Shown here piece by piece: positions 53,695-62,326 of a DNA stretch of 64,000 nucleotides. Source of the DNA: CAZNYN01 sp964422205. Its GTDB lineage: Bacteria > Synergistota > Synergistia > Synergistales > Synergistaceae. The stretch lies in NCBI GenBank assembly GCA_964422205.1, contig CAYRAI010000006.1:1-64000 (forward strand). Reading direction: 5' to 3'. Under the pieces are notes generated by a model that did not search any database, had not been told where the DNA came from, and saw only the letters and a program-made list of their open reading frames with translations. Both the position numbers and the translations under genes were made by a program. The number at the start of each line of letters is the position of its first letter. Positions within the stretch are counted from its first letter, which is position 1.

Positions 53695-54345
53695 ATGAAA
53701 TTTTTTCTTGATACTGCGAATATCGAAGAAGTAAGAGAGGCCTCCTCATGGGGCGTCATAGCGGGAGTCACAACAAACCCCACTCTTGTTTCAAGAGAGG
53801 GCTCTGTCGATTTTCACACTCGCATAAAGGAGATAGCCGATATAGTAAGAGGCCCTGTAAGCGCCGAGGCCATATCGCTTGAAAAAAATAAGCTTGTCGA
53901 TGAAGCCAAGGTCATAGCAGCGATAGACCCCAATGTTGTGGTAAAAGTTCCTATATGCCCAGACGGCCTCGGAGCAGTAAGGGAACTCTCCTCTCTGGGA
54001 ATAAAGACCAATGTCACTTTAGTATTTTCCGCCAACCAGGCGATTTTAGCCGCGGCTGCGGGCGCTTCCTATGTGAGCCCCTTTGTCGGAAGGCTGGATG
54101 ACATAGGAGAGGACGGAATGGCTCTTGTACGGGACATAGCGTCCATATTCCGAAATTATGAGACAAAGACCAAAATCATAGCGGCAAGCCTGAGACATCC
54201 GGCTCACGTACTGCAGTGCGCGAAAGCGGGAGCGGACTTCGCCACTGTTCCCTTCAAAGTATTGAAAATGCTCTTTAACCACCCTCTTACAGCTAAGGGA
54301 ATAGAGAGCTTCAACAGCGACTGGGATAAGTACCTCAACAGATAA
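53695..54345 (+). CDS. fsa: Fructose-6-phosphate aldolase / small transaldolase
   Basis: This 216-residue TalC/Fsa enzyme begins MKFFLDTANIEEV. Family blocks are GVTTNPTLVSREG near residue 25, the Schiff-base Lys in VVVKVPICPDGLGA near 84, TLVFSANQAILAAAAGASYV and AASLRHPAHVLQ. It splits or joins fructose 6-phosphate and dihydroxyacetone plus glyceraldehyde 3-phosphate, or acts as transaldolase. A terminator separates it from the convergent lysine operon. Confidence 0.92.
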   Translation: MKFFLDTANIEEVREASSWGVIAGVTTNPTLVSREGSVDFHTRIKEIADIVRGPVSAEAISLEKNKLVDEAKVIAAIDPNVVVKVPICPDGLGAVRELSSLGIKTNVTLVFSANQAILAAAAGASYVSPFVGRLDDIGEDGMALVRDIASIFRNYETKTKIIAASLRHPAHVLQCAKAGADFATVPFKVLKMLFNHPLTAKGIESFNSDWDKYLNR

Positions 54346-54353
54346 CAAAATAT

Positions 54354-54392
54354 AAAAATATCCGCACAGCTTAGGGCCGTGCGGATATTTTT
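54354..54392. terminator. Shared terminator of fsa and the LysW operon
   Basis: AAAAATATCCGCAC (54354-54367) pairs perfectly with GTGCGGATATTTTT (54379-54392). T-runs in both directions suit the two convergent units. Confidence 0.85.
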
Positions 54393-54402
54393 GCAAAAGA
54401 GG

Positions 54403-55437
54403 CTAGAGCGATGTCATAATTCTCGGAATAGCTCTCTTAAGAACCTCTATTCCTCTTAAATATTCGGCAATTTCTATCTGCTCATTCGATGTGTGGTCAT
54501 ACTTTGAATCCCCCGGGCCGAAAGCTCCCATGCAGCATCCCCACGGTGAGAGAACATTCAAATCGCATGTACCCTGCTTTGCGAGAAGCCTCGGCGGCTC
54601 TCCCGTAACGTCTCTTATAGCCGTTCTGAAAGCGCGGATTACAGGGTCTGTCTTTGGAACTCCGTGCGGAGGCACGTACTCGATAATTTCTGCTTTAACT
54701 CCAAATGCGGCCGCAGTCTCATTTATTACAAGCTCCACTTCTTCCTGCAGTGCGTCAAGGGGCAGGCGAAAGTCCATCGTTATCTTAGCGAATCTTGTAC
54801 CGGCTTCATGTCCTTCCATATCCATAACGGCTATGGAATAGCCTTTGCCCATGTTTGAAACTATATCTGTCATAGAAGATGCCGCCCTTACAGCGTCAGT
54901 CATAGGGCCCGGGCTGCCTGAGCGGTGTGCTCCGTTATCCTCCGCTGTGAAGCAGAAGAGAACTCTGCCTCTGTAGGAGAGAGCCACTCCGGAACTTCCC
55001 GTGGGCTCGCCTATGACAAGAGCGGCGGGTTCGTGCAGAGGCATGCGGAAGCGCGCTCCGCGCGAGTCTATCTCCTCTCCGACAGCTCCGACAAAAGTGA
55101 TTCTCCACCCCTCGGGCAGGGCAGCAGCACCTCCCGCGACAGCCATGGCGCAGCAAGGACCTTTTGCATCTACAGAACCTCGTCCCACTATGACATCTTG
55201 ATCCATACTAAATTTCGGCCCGCCTGGCACTGTGTCTATGTGGCTTAAAAGCACAAGCTCCTTGTCGCCTCTGCCTCTGTAGGCAATGACGCTCCCCATA
55301 CCGTCCAGATGAGCGCTTTCCCATCCGAAGTGGGGCATTCTGTCGGCAAGGAGGCGTGCCGCATCCTCCTCATGTCCCGTGGGGCTCGGCACTGCGACAA
55401 GGTCTGCCAGAAGGCAGGCTGAGTCGGGCATCCTCAT
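54403..55437 (-). CDS. lysK: LysK, [LysW]-lysine/ornithine hydrolase
   Basis: This 344-residue M20-type zinc peptidase releases the finished lysine (or ornithine) from the LysW carrier, the last step of the pathway. Metal-binding blocks: LLSHIDTVPGG near residue 75, GRGSVDAKGPCCAMAVA near 90, GAVGEEIDSRGARF near 118 and the C-terminal GDSKYDHTSNEQIEIAEY. ATG overlaps the lysJ stop as ATGA. It is the last gene before the shared terminator. Confidence 0.9.
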   Translation of the reverse strand: MRMPDSACLLADLVAVPSPTGHEEDAARLLADRMPHFGWESAHLDGMGSVIAYRGRGDKELVLLSHIDTVPGGPKFSMDQDVIVGRGSVDAKGPCCAMAVAGGAAALPEGWRITFVGAVGEEIDSRGARFRMPLHEPAALVIGEPTGSSGVALSYRGRVLFCFTAEDNGAHRSGSPGPMTDAVRAASSMTDIVSNMGKGYSIAVMDMEGHEAGTRFAKITMDFRLPLDALQEEVELVINETAAAFGVKAEIIEYVPPHGVPKTDPVIRAFRTAIRDVTGEPPRLLAKQGTCDLNVLSPWGCCMGAFGPGDSKYDHTSNEQIEIAEYLRGIEVLKRAIPRIMTSL

Positions 55438-56570
55438 ATCGCGTTACCGTTTAAAGTTTCAGCCAGCTTCTTCGCACCGAGCCTGATATCCTCTTCCGAT
55501 GCCGCAAAGGAGGGGAGAAAACGAAGCACACGCGGCCCTGCGGCTAAAGAGAGAAGCCCCGCGGCCTGAAGTGCCTTCACTACATCTAAAGAGGGAATGT
55601 CGAGCTCAATGCCGTTAAGGAGACCCATGCCTCTTACGTCTTTGATGTGCGGACTCTCTATTTTTCTAATTTCCGAACGCAGAAGCTCTCCGAGATTCAG
55701 AGCCTTCTTTGAAAAATTTTCGTCCTTCAGAAGCTTCATTGCGGCAAGGGCCACTGAACAGACCAGCTCATTGCCTCCGTAGGTGGAGCCGTGGCTGTGG
55801 GGCGGAAAATCTCCAAGCTCCTTCTTCCATAATACAGCCCCGGCAGGCAGTCCTCCCGCAAGACCCTTAGCCACACATGTTATATCAGGGTCAAGTCCGG
55901 CAAGAGGAGCGGCAAGAGGAGCTCCGCACCTTCCAAGACCCGTCTGAACCTCGTCCGCAATCAGAATAGCTCCGTTTGCTCGGCAGGCTTCGGATATTGC
56001 GCGTCCGACTTCCGGCTCAATGGGGAATACGCCCCCCTCTCCCTGCACAGGCTCGACAAATACGGCAAAAGTATCGTTGTCTATATGCTCTGCCAGAGCT
56101 TCCGGGTTAAGGTGTTCGGCGTGAGGAATGAGAGAAGCAAAGGGAGCTCTGTATTTGGGGTTGAATGTTACAGAGAGAGCGCCGCAGCTTCTTCCGTGAA
56201 AGGCTCTGCGGCATGCGAGAATCCTTTTCCTGCCGGGGCGCAGGACGGCCGCGAGCTTCAACGCCGCCTCTATAGCCTCGGTTCCGCTGTTTGTGAAGAA
56301 TACCCTGCCTCCTCCTATGAGGGATGCAAGCTCGTCCGCGAGCTCCTCTCTTACGGAAGACTCAAAGCCGGCTCCGCAGCTCCACACTCCCTCAGAGGCA
56401 TCCTTTAGAGCTCTGATTAGAGTTTCGTTTGAATGGCCGAAAAGAGCGGCTCCATGCCCGTTGAAGAAATCCAGATATTCATTGCCGCAAGAGTCAAATA
56501 CTCTGCTCCCATCACCTCTTGCAATAGCTATGCCTCGTCCTCCGTAGAGTGAACTTAACGAACCAGACAT
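55434..56570 (-). CDS. lysJ: LysJ, [LysW]-aminoadipate semialdehyde/glutamate semialdehyde transaminase
   Basis: This 378-residue class III PLP aminotransferase turns the carrier-bound semialdehyde into carrier-bound lysine or ornithine. Blocks: FFTNSGTEAIEAALKLA near 92, RRAFHGRSCGALS near 122, ADEVQTGLGRCG near 205 and the PLP Lys in CVAKGLAGGLPAGA near 235. It overlaps lysZ by 16 bases and lysK by four, so the three are tightly coupled. Confidence 0.9.
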   Translation of the reverse strand: MSGSLSSLYGGRGIAIARGDGSRVFDSCGNEYLDFFNGHGAALFGHSNETLIRALKDASEGVWSCGAGFESSVREELADELASLIGGGRVFFTNSGTEAIEAALKLAAVLRPGRKRILACRRAFHGRSCGALSVTFNPKYRAPFASLIPHAEHLNPEALAEHIDNDTFAVFVEPVQGEGGVFPIEPEVGRAISEACRANGAILIADEVQTGLGRCGAPLAAPLAGLDPDITCVAKGLAGGLPAGAVLWKKELGDFPPHSHGSTYGGNELVCSVALAAMKLLKDENFSKKALNLGELLRSEIRKIESPHIKDVRGMGLLNGIELDIPSLDVVKALQAAGLLSLAAGPRVLRFLPSFAASEEDIRLGAKKLAETLNGNAI

Positions 56571-57364
56571 GTTCCGTTACCCGCCATAGCCTGCTCTATA
56601 GGAGATTCAGCCCTTCCGTCAGAGAGAAAAACCTTAGGAACTCCGAGTTCAAGTCCCTCACGGCATGCGACAAGCTTGCGCTTCATATTGCCCTTGGCGT
56701 AGTGTTCGAGGATATCCCACTCGCCGAGATGCCCATTTCTGATAAGAGAGCTCGAATCTTCTATATTCTTCATAAGTCCAGGGACATTTGAAAGAATTAT
56801 CATCACATCAGCCTTAACGGCTCCCGCGGCAGAGGCTGCCAAGCGGTCTCCGTCAATGTTCAGCGAGAGTCCGGATTCAGAGTCCCATGCAAGAGGAGGA
56901 AGTATGGGAATGCACCCTTCACTCTGCATATTAAATATCTTCTCTCCGTCAACAGCCGTGACAGTGCCGCTGTAGTTGCCGCGCAGTATCCTTGTTCGTC
57001 CTCCGCTGCACTCCCTTATGACATCCTTGCGCTTTGCCGAAGCATGTCTTGTGAGAGACGGGGCGGCCTGGATTGCTGATGCTCCGAAAGATGAAAGACA
57101 ATCCTTTATCCTTCTTCCGTATGACATGGCCGCCTCTTCAAACAAAGCCCGCTCTTTCTCTCCGACAAAACGGCTTCTGTAGCCGCTGGGGCTTGTAACC
57201 ATCTTTATTTCGACTCCGCGCTCTGCGCAGAGAGCATCCATTACACCGCTTGCGCCATGAACCAAAATCCACCTCTCACCGCCTGCGGCACGAGCTGCAA
57301 GCTCCTTCATAAGAGGTTCTATACTGTTTCCCGCTGCTCCGCCTATCTTTACAACTCCTATCAT
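56555..57364 (-). CDS. lysZ: LysZ, [LysW]-aminoadipate/glutamate kinase
   Basis: This 269-residue amino-acid kinase phosphorylates the carrier-bound acid. N-terminal VVKIGGAAGNSIEP holds the phosphate-binding Lys and Gly. SPSGYRSRFVGEKE near 55 is typical of LysZ rather than ArgB, and SLNIDGDRLAASAAGAVKAD near 180 binds nucleotide. ATG 57364 has GGGAGTG upstream; a GTG-type start before it is less likely. Confidence 0.9.
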   Translation of the reverse strand: MIGVVKIGGAAGNSIEPLMKELAARAAGGERWILVHGASGVMDALCAERGVEIKMVTSPSGYRSRFVGEKERALFEEAAMSYGRRIKDCLSSFGASAIQAAPSLTRHASAKRKDVIRECSGGRTRILRGNYSGTVTAVDGEKIFNMQSEGCIPILPPLAWDSESGLSLNIDGDRLAASAAGAVKADVMIILSNVPGLMKNIEDSSSLIRNGHLGEWDILEHYAKGNMKRKLVACREGLELGVPKVFLSDGRAESPIEQAMAGNGTCLVR

Positions 57365-57389
57365 ATCAATCACTCCCAATCTGCCCGTT

Positions 57390-58439
57390 CTATGCGGGAT
57401 AAAGAGGCATCATTTCAAGCCCGGCACTCTCGTCGATTCCGAACATAATATTAGCGCTCTGTACGGCAGAGCCCGCGGCTCCCTTCATAAGGTTGTCAAT
57501 GGCTGAGGCCGCTATCACTCGCTCTCCGTCCTCCGCAAGAGCGAAGCCTGTCAGAACCCTGTTGCTTCCTATGACAAACCTTGGGTCTGGAATGCGAAAA
57601 TGAGCGGGCCGTGCAGGAGTATAGGAGACAAAAGGTTCTCCGCTCCATGAAGCCCTGTAAAGCTTCCAAATATCTGCTTCTCTGACCTTCTTATTCAGCC
57701 TGATATGTGCCAGACACTGAATCCCTCTGACAAGCTCCACTGCCGTGATGCCCATTGTGATACTCTCCTCAGGCACGTGAAGCTCCTGTATCAGCTCCGA
57801 CATGTGCCTGTGGGCAAACGGGGATACAACTCTCAGTGTTCTGCTGCGAAGAGAGTGCATGCTGCCCTCGTCTCCGCCAGCCCCTCCCTCGGAGGAACCT
57901 ACACGGCATTCGATTCGCGCATCCGCTATAAGACCCGCTCTGGCAAAAGGCAGAAGGGCTGTTATCGATGCTGTGGCATTACATCCGACTCCGGAAATGA
58001 GCCTGGCTGATGCCATCTCCGCTCTGTGGAGCTCAGGCAGTCCGTAGACAGCCTCCCCGAGAAGCTCGGAGCATGGATGCTCTACTCCGTACCATCTTTT
58101 ATAATTATCCGCGTCGTGAAGTCTGAAATCCGCCGAAAGGTCTACAACCTTCTGTTCCGCTTCAAGGCGGCGCTTGGCTTCCTCAGCCGAAGCTCTGTGG
58201 GGAAGAGCCAAGAAGCTCAAGTCAGCGCGGACATCTGCTCCGTCCTCGGGCGAGATAAAATTCATATCGCCGTATACGTGGCGCAGATGGGGATGAACTG
58301 CTCCTACAGGTGTGCCTGCTCTGCTTCTGGAAATACACCCTGCGACCTTCATAAAGGGATGCCTTGCCAGTATCCGCAGAAGCTCGCCTCCGGCAAAGCC
58401 AGTAGCTCCCCATATAGTTACATTTACCTGATTTGTCAT
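57390..58439 (-). CDS. lysY: LysY, [LysW]-aminoadipyl/glutamyl phosphate reductase
   Basis: This 349-residue NADPH reductase makes the carrier-bound semialdehyde. N-terminal WGATGFAGGELLRILARHP binds NADPH. Catalytic Cys lies in SGVGCNATAS near residue 148, and the His of SPFAHRHMSEL helps. SEGGAGGDEGSMH near 180 is the insertion typical of LysY. ATG 58439 follows AAGGAG. Its leader carries a terminator and a small basic leader gene (58476-58636), so this gene and those after it may be attenuated. Confidence 0.91.
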   Translation of the reverse strand: MTNQVNVTIWGATGFAGGELLRILARHPFMKVAGCISRSRAGTPVGAVHPHLRHVYGDMNFISPEDGADVRADLSFLALPHRASAEEAKRRLEAEQKVVDLSADFRLHDADNYKRWYGVEHPCSELLGEAVYGLPELHRAEMASARLISGVGCNATASITALLPFARAGLIADARIECRVGSSEGGAGGDEGSMHSLRSRTLRVVSPFAHRHMSELIQELHVPEESITMGITAVELVRGIQCLAHIRLNKKVREADIWKLYRASWSGEPFVSYTPARPAHFRIPDPRFVIGSNRVLTGFALAEDGERVIAASAIDNLMKGAAGSAVQSANIMFGIDESAGLEMMPLYPA

Positions 58440-58475
58440 GAGAGATTCTCCTTTTTATCTTTTCGCAAAAAAAAA

Positions 58476-58497
58476 CCCGCTTGCTATAAGCAGCGGG
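58476..58497 (-). terminator. Attenuator-type terminator between lysX and lysY
   Basis: On the minus strand CCCGCTGCT and AGCAAGCGGG form a 9-bp stem with a single bulge and a three-base loop, followed by T9. It lies 29 bases after the leader-peptide stop and 36 bases before lysY. A second, smaller hairpin TTCGG/CCGAA precedes it (about 58504-58520). Confidence 0.75.
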
Positions 58498-58525
58498 CGT
58501 GCATTCGGTTCTGTCCGAAATTAAA

Positions 58526-58636
58526 TCACAAGACAGCCAAAAATCCACGACCCGTTATGCAACCGCATTTTATCCCGCGCTTGCACTTTATTGAATTACG
58601 TTTGGAATTTTCGCTTTTAACCGTATAGCTGATCAT
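58526..58636 (-). CDS. Lys/Arg-rich 36-residue leader peptide
   Basis: This short gene begins one base after the lysX stop, with AGAGG seven bases before its ATG. Of 36 residues, five are Lys (7, 12, 17, 19, 23) and three Arg (13, 20, 30), densest in SKRNSIKCKRGIK. It ends 29 bases before a strong terminator. Codons 19-21 (AAGCGCGGG, 58574-58582) can pair with the terminator's 5' arm with one bulge and so form an antiterminator. This is the layout of amino-acid attenuation. No protein family is expected. Confidence 0.65.
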   Translation of the reverse strand: MISYTVKSENSKRNSIKCKRGIKCGCITGRGFLAVL

Positions 58637-58637
58637 A

Positions 58638-59468
58638 TTAAGGCCTCTTGCTCCATGATGCACGCACAACTGCGGCAGGAATATCGATTCCCGTCGGCTC
58701 AATAGAATTGCGGAACTCTCCTCCGTCATTGACCTCATTAACAAGCCATCTGTCATTAGACTTGAAAAGGTCTACGGCAAGGAACTCTCCTCCTATTGCT
58801 GAGTGGACGGAAGTCAGAACTGATGAAATTTCATCGTCGAGCGGAAGATTAGCGGCAAGTCCGCCTCGCGCGGTGTTTGTGATCCAATGGCTGCTTTCGC
58901 GTCTTATGGCACAGATAGGTTCTCCGTCAACAACAAAAGCACGCACGTCAAAGCTTCCCTTATCGACAAATTCCTGAATATAAAAAGTATTGTGCATAGC
59001 TCCGAGCATCGATTTATGCTCAAATATAGCCTCTGCCGATTCTCTGTCGTTTATCTTTGCAAGCAGACGTCCCCAGCTTCCGCTTATAGGCTTACAGACG
59101 ACGGGATAGCCCAAATCCTCCGCAGCCTCAAGAGCAGCCTCTTCTGTAAAAGCCGTTCTGTAACGGGGCTGAGCAATACCAGCTCTTTCAAGCACCAGTG
59201 TCGTGGTGAGCTTGTTTCCGCATACTGCCATTACGGAGGAAGGATTTACAACCCTTACTCCCTGAGACTCAAGTATCTGAGCCACTGCCTCATTCTGATT
59301 GTGAGAGACACAGCGTGAAAGCACGACATCCTCACGGGAACAGAAAGGCGTCTCTCCATACCACACATCCCTCATATTCATGAGCTCGCAGGGAATGTTC
59401 TCTCTCTTGGCCGCTTCGAGAAGAAGCTTCTCTTCCGTCCGCAGGCGGGTGAAAAGAATTCTGAGCAT
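58638..59468 (-). CDS. lysX: LysX, LysW:alpha-aminoadipate (or glutamate) ligase
   Basis: This 276-residue ATP-grasp enzyme joins the amino group of aminoadipate or glutamate to the C-terminal Glu of LysW. Blocks: VVNPSSVMAVCGNKLTTTLV near 73, GYPVVCKPISGSWGRLLAKI near 120, IQEFVDKGSFDVRAFVV near 165 and the metal site NEVNDGGEFRNS near 250. The residues before EF are GG, where I would expect others in the best-known lysine enzymes, so substrate choice (lysine, arginine or both) cannot be read here. ATG 59468 is preferred; TTG 59474 is the alternative. Confidence 0.9.
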   Translation of the reverse strand: MLRILFTRLRTEEKLLLEAAKRENIPCELMNMRDVWYGETPFCSREDVVLSRCVSHNQNEAVAQILESQGVRVVNPSSVMAVCGNKLTTTLVLERAGIAQPRYRTAFTEEAALEAAEDLGYPVVCKPISGSWGRLLAKINDRESAEAIFEHKSMLGAMHNTFYIQEFVDKGSFDVRAFVVDGEPICAIRRESSHWITNTARGGLAANLPLDDEISSVLTSVHSAIGGEFLAVDLFKSNDRWLVNEVNDGGEFRNSIEPTGIDIPAAVVRASWSKRP

Positions 59469-59476
59469 CGCCAAAA

Positions 59477-59644
59477 CTACTCCCCCCAGTCCTCCTGAAC
59501 CTGAGGAGCTTCTTCAACCGTAACCGGGCTAAGGCTGATAACTTCAAGTTCAGTTCCGCAGTCGCCGCAAATAAGAAGTTCGCCTTCGCAGCACCCTTCG
59601 GGAAGATTGAGAGATGCGTCGCATACTGTGCATGTTGCTGTCAT
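59477..59644 (-). CDS. lysW: LysW, amino-group carrier protein
   Basis: This 55-residue acidic carrier protects the amino group during lysine or ornithine synthesis. It has a zinc ribbon made by CTVC near residue 4 and CGDCG near 27, and it ends with EDWGE, whose last Glu is the attachment site. A further CC pair lies in EGCCEGE. ATG 59644 has GGAGG at good spacing. It heads the operon, with lysX eight bases behind. Confidence 0.95.
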   Translation of the reverse strand: MTATCTVCDASLNLPEGCCEGELLICGDCGTELEVISLSPVTVEEAPQVQEDWGE

Positions 59645-60071
59645 AATAAAAACCTCCATATGTTTTGTTTTAAAATAAAATATATTATATTTTTATTAAA
59701 AAATATTCTGATAATTAGTCTTTCCCGATACAACAAAACCGTGTTTTGCAGTTCTGTGGTTCATAAATTACCGCTAATTGAACTATTTTCTGGGATTAAT
59801 GGTTTAAAAGTTCAATATCATGTTGAGGCATGATACTCTTTATTTTGAATCTGTCAAGCTTTAAGACAAAAGATTGTATTGTCAGATAATTTGAACCGTG
59901 AAAACATAGTCAGAAACGCAGAGAGTGTATAAAAGTTTACCTGCTTTGCCAATCTTAAAATATTCGGTGAGATACAGAGACGATACGTAATTTGTTTTCT
60001 TCTTCTCTATTGAATGTAACTCGGTTCTGAGTTATTGTATAAAGATAAAGAGAGCGGAGGTGCTTTGCAAA
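59645..60071. promoter_or_regulatory. Divergent control region between lysW and serine dehydratase genes
   Basis: These 427 bases hold no gene that I can support. The lysW-side 60 bases are extremely A/T-rich and probably contain its promoter. ATCATG/CATGAT (59817-59834) is a perfect inverted repeat with a six-base loop and a candidate operator. I looked on the minus strand for T-box or lysine-riboswitch motifs before lysW and saw none. Confidence 0.4.
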
Positions 60072-60737
60072 ATGCCTATATGGAACATCATAGGGCCTGT
60101 AATGATAGGACCTTCTTCAAGCCACACGGCGGGAGCAGTTAGGCTCGGTCGCATGATTCGCATGTGCTGGGGCGGAGAGATAAAAAAGGCCGATATATAT
60201 ATGAGAGGAAGCTTTGCAACGACAGGCGAAGGGCACGGTACAGACAGAGCTCTCTTGGCGGGGCTTATGGGCTGTGCTCCCGATGATCCGAATGTAAGAG
60301 ACGGACGCGAGCTTGCCTCTGCATCAGGAATGGAATTTAATTTTTATACCGAGGATGTGGAAGGAGCTCACCCAAATTCCGCAAGGATTGTAATATCTGA
60401 CGGAGAGGGACGAACCATGGACGCAGTCGGAGCGTCAATAGGAGGAGGAGCTGTTGTCCTACAGGAACTTGACGGCTTTCAAATGGAACTCAGCGGCATC
60501 CTTCCGGCAATAATCATAATGAACAGAGATGTTCAGGGAGTTGTCTGCGCTGTCACGACATACCTCTCGTTCCACAATATAAATATAGCTACGATGAAAC
60601 TTCACCGCGACGCAAGGGGAGGACTTGCTACAATGGTGCTTGAACTTGACAGTGCCGAAGAGTCGGTCTATCCCGAACAGATACAGTCTGTGCATCCCGG
60701 TATAGTCAGAGTAATATCGGTTCCGGGGGTGGCTTAA
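60072..60737 (+). CDS. sdaAB: L-serine dehydratase, iron-sulfur-dependent, beta subunit
   Basis: This 221-residue subunit of the Fe-S L-serine ammonia-lyase starts with IGPVMIGPSSSHTAGAVRLG, the family hallmark. GSFATTGEGHGTDRALLAGLMG follows, and an ACT-like domain (from about 148, VVCAVTTYLSFHNINIATMKL) ends the chain. With SdaAA it turns serine into pyruvate and ammonia, feeding PFOR. ATG 60072 follows GGAGGTG. Confidence 0.93.
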   Translation: MPIWNIIGPVMIGPSSSHTAGAVRLGRMIRMCWGGEIKKADIYMRGSFATTGEGHGTDRALLAGLMGCAPDDPNVRDGRELASASGMEFNFYTEDVEGAHPNSARIVISDGEGRTMDAVGASIGGGAVVLQELDGFQMELSGILPAIIIMNRDVQGVVCAVTTYLSFHNINIATMKLHRDARGGLATMVLELDSAEESVYPEQIQSVHPGIVRVISVPGVA

Positions 60738-61607
60738 ATGAGATCTTTAAAAGAGATAGAGATATATGCGGAAGAAAAAGGCCTTGTCCTGCACGATGCA
60801 ATTTTAATGATTGACTCGGAAAGCAGCGGAATGGAGCCTTTTGCAATCAGAGAAATCATAAAGTCCCGCCTTGCCGACATGGAACGCTCCGTCCGCGAAG
60901 CGACGGAAAACAAAGCGCGCTGCAAACTCGTGCAGCCCTCAGGCCCTCTGCTCAGAAATTACAACGCGGACAACTCTCTCTGCGGAGGCTTTATATTAAG
61001 CGCGTCCGCCATAGCAATGGATGTAGCCGCATACAACGCCACAATGGGAAGAATAGTAGCGGCTCCCACAGCGGGAAGCTGCGGCATTCTGCCGGGACTG
61101 CTTTTTACGTGGAAAAAATTTAAAGGCGAAGAAGACGCGGACGAAAAACTGACAGATGCCTTGATTGTTGCGGGAGCCATAGGAGAAGTTATTGCCTCAA
61201 GAGCGACTCTCGCAGGAGCGGAAGGCGGATGCCAAGCCGAATGCGGAGCAGCCGCCGCCATGGGCGGCGGGGCTTTGGTCTATCTGGAAGGAGGAGAAGC
61301 CGAAGCTGTGTACAGTGCAGTCGCACTCACTCTGAAATCTGTCCTTGGTCTTGTCTGTGACCCAGTAGGTGGGCTTGTGGAAGCTCCCTGCATCAAGCGC
61401 AACGGCACACTGGCCGCCATAGGAGCTCTCTCGGCCGACATGGCTTTGGCAGGAATAAAATCCATAATCCCAGCGGACGAAGTGATAGACGCAATGGGCA
61501 GAGTCGGAAAATCTATCCCCCCATCACTGCGCGAAACCTCACTCGGAGGCCTGGCTGTAACCCCCACAGCAAGGGAACTCGTCAGAGAAATGAGAGAAAA
61601 AAAGTAA
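60738..61607 (+). CDS. sdaAA: L-serine dehydratase, iron-sulfur-dependent, alpha subunit
   Basis: This 289-residue catalytic subunit holds the oxygen-sensitive [4Fe-4S] cluster. Likely cluster Cys residues lie in GGCQAECGAAAAMGGG near 155-160 and CDPVGGLVEAPC near 200-211; APTAGSCGILPG near 105 is part of the substrate site. The gene starts directly after the sdaAB stop with GGGGGTGG inside the end of that gene. A terminator follows. Confidence 0.93.
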   Translation: MRSLKEIEIYAEEKGLVLHDAILMIDSESSGMEPFAIREIIKSRLADMERSVREATENKARCKLVQPSGPLLRNYNADNSLCGGFILSASAIAMDVAAYNATMGRIVAAPTAGSCGILPGLLFTWKKFKGEEDADEKLTDALIVAGAIGEVIASRATLAGAEGGCQAECGAAAAMGGGALVYLEGGEAEAVYSAVALTLKSVLGLVCDPVGGLVEAPCIKRNGTLAAIGALSADMALAGIKSIIPADEVIDAMGRVGKSIPPSLRETSLGGLAVTPTARELVREMREKK

Positions 61608-61650
61608 CAGCTCTCCTTCCAATACATAAAAAATTATTCGAAAACAATTC

Positions 61651-61686
61651 AAATGCGCCCTATAGCAATATGAGGGCGCATTTTTT
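61651..61686 (+). terminator. Rho-independent terminator after sdaAA
   Basis: AAATGCGCCCT (61651-61661) pairs perfectly with AGGGCGCATTT (61673-61683), then T's to 61686. Confidence 0.85.
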
Positions 61687-61694
61687 CGTCAAAT

Positions 61695-61740
61695 AACGAC
61701 ACAGCCTCTACGCTATACCATAATAGGATGTTGTGTCGTT
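61695..61740. repeat. 9-bp inverted repeat after the serine dehydratase operon
   Basis: AACGACACA (61695-61703) is mirrored by TGTGTCGTT (61732-61740). The 28 bases between are not paired. It could be an old mobile-element end or a hairpin. The following ~150 bases read open as a 54-codon fragment to a stop at about 61892, but with no start or ribosome site, so I do not call it a gene. Confidence 0.3.
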
Positions 61741-61894
61741 TGTCCGCACTCCCGTCTATTCCGAGTTTTGTGTAAACCGGCCAAAGATGCGAAATGATGC
61801 TGTTGAATTTGAGCCGGGCGGTGATTTGCCGTCGAAATTTGTTCCGTATCCTATGATATTTATCGCAGTATACTGGAATTTACGCGGGTAATGT

Positions 61895-62326
61895 TCAATG
61901 CTCCATTACAAATAACGTTTGGGTTCTTCCTATATTGTTATAAAGATTTCCAGCAAGGGCACTTAGTTCGTCCATACTCTTCGTATATACTTCGAACATG
62001 TAATGGAATTCTCCTGATACAACCCAAACATCATACACAAAATCAAGATCACTTAATTCCGTACGTATAGATCCAACATATTTATCCGTCTTTATCAAGA
62101 TAAAAGCGTGGATAGAATAACCAAGCTGCTTAAAGTCTATTTCTGCACTGTATTTTTTGATTAACCCTTTTTCTTCTAACCTTCTTATTCGTTCATATAC
62201 ACGAGGAACGGAGATGTTGATTCGCTCTGACAGTAGCTTACATGTGATCTTAGAATTACGAACAAGCTCTTCTATAATTTTGCAATCTACACTGTCGTTG
62301 TCATGTGAAATATCATAGCGTATCAA
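61895..62326 (-). CDS. Lrp/AsnC family regulator
   Basis: This 143-residue regulator has an N-terminal HTH (about 12-62, with LLSERINISVPRVYERIRRLEEKG) and a C-terminal RAM/Lrp ligand domain with DLDFVYDVWVVSGEFHYMFEV. Such proteins sense amino acids and control their transport or breakdown. The start is TTG 62326 with GAAGGTG seven bases before it; no ATG is in frame. It is divergent from two secreted-protein genes and close to serine dehydratase; either may be its target. Base composition is more A/T-rich than in most of the window. Confidence 0.87.
   Translation of the reverse strand: MIRYDISHDNDSVDCKIIEELVRNSKITCKLLSERINISVPRVYERIRRLEEKGLIKKYSAEIDFKQLGYSIHAFILIKTDKYVGSIRTELSDLDFVYDVWVVSGEFHYMFEVYTKSMDELSALAGNLYNNIGRTQTLFVMEH

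Noticed and set aside
54491..57182. Long plus-strand open frames opposite the lysK-lysJ-lysZ genes
   Set aside because: They are mirror readings of well-recognised minus-strand genes, with no ribosome sites or family motifs.
59645..60071. Lysine riboswitch or T-box before lysW
   Set aside because: No conserved core motifs and no terminator were seen on the minus strand here; the only attenuator-like element is between lysX and lysY.
61741..61894. Open 54-codon stretch after the serine dehydratase operon, perhaps a gene remnant
   Set aside because: No start codon with a ribosome site, and no recognised family; kept only as a note on the inverted repeat.
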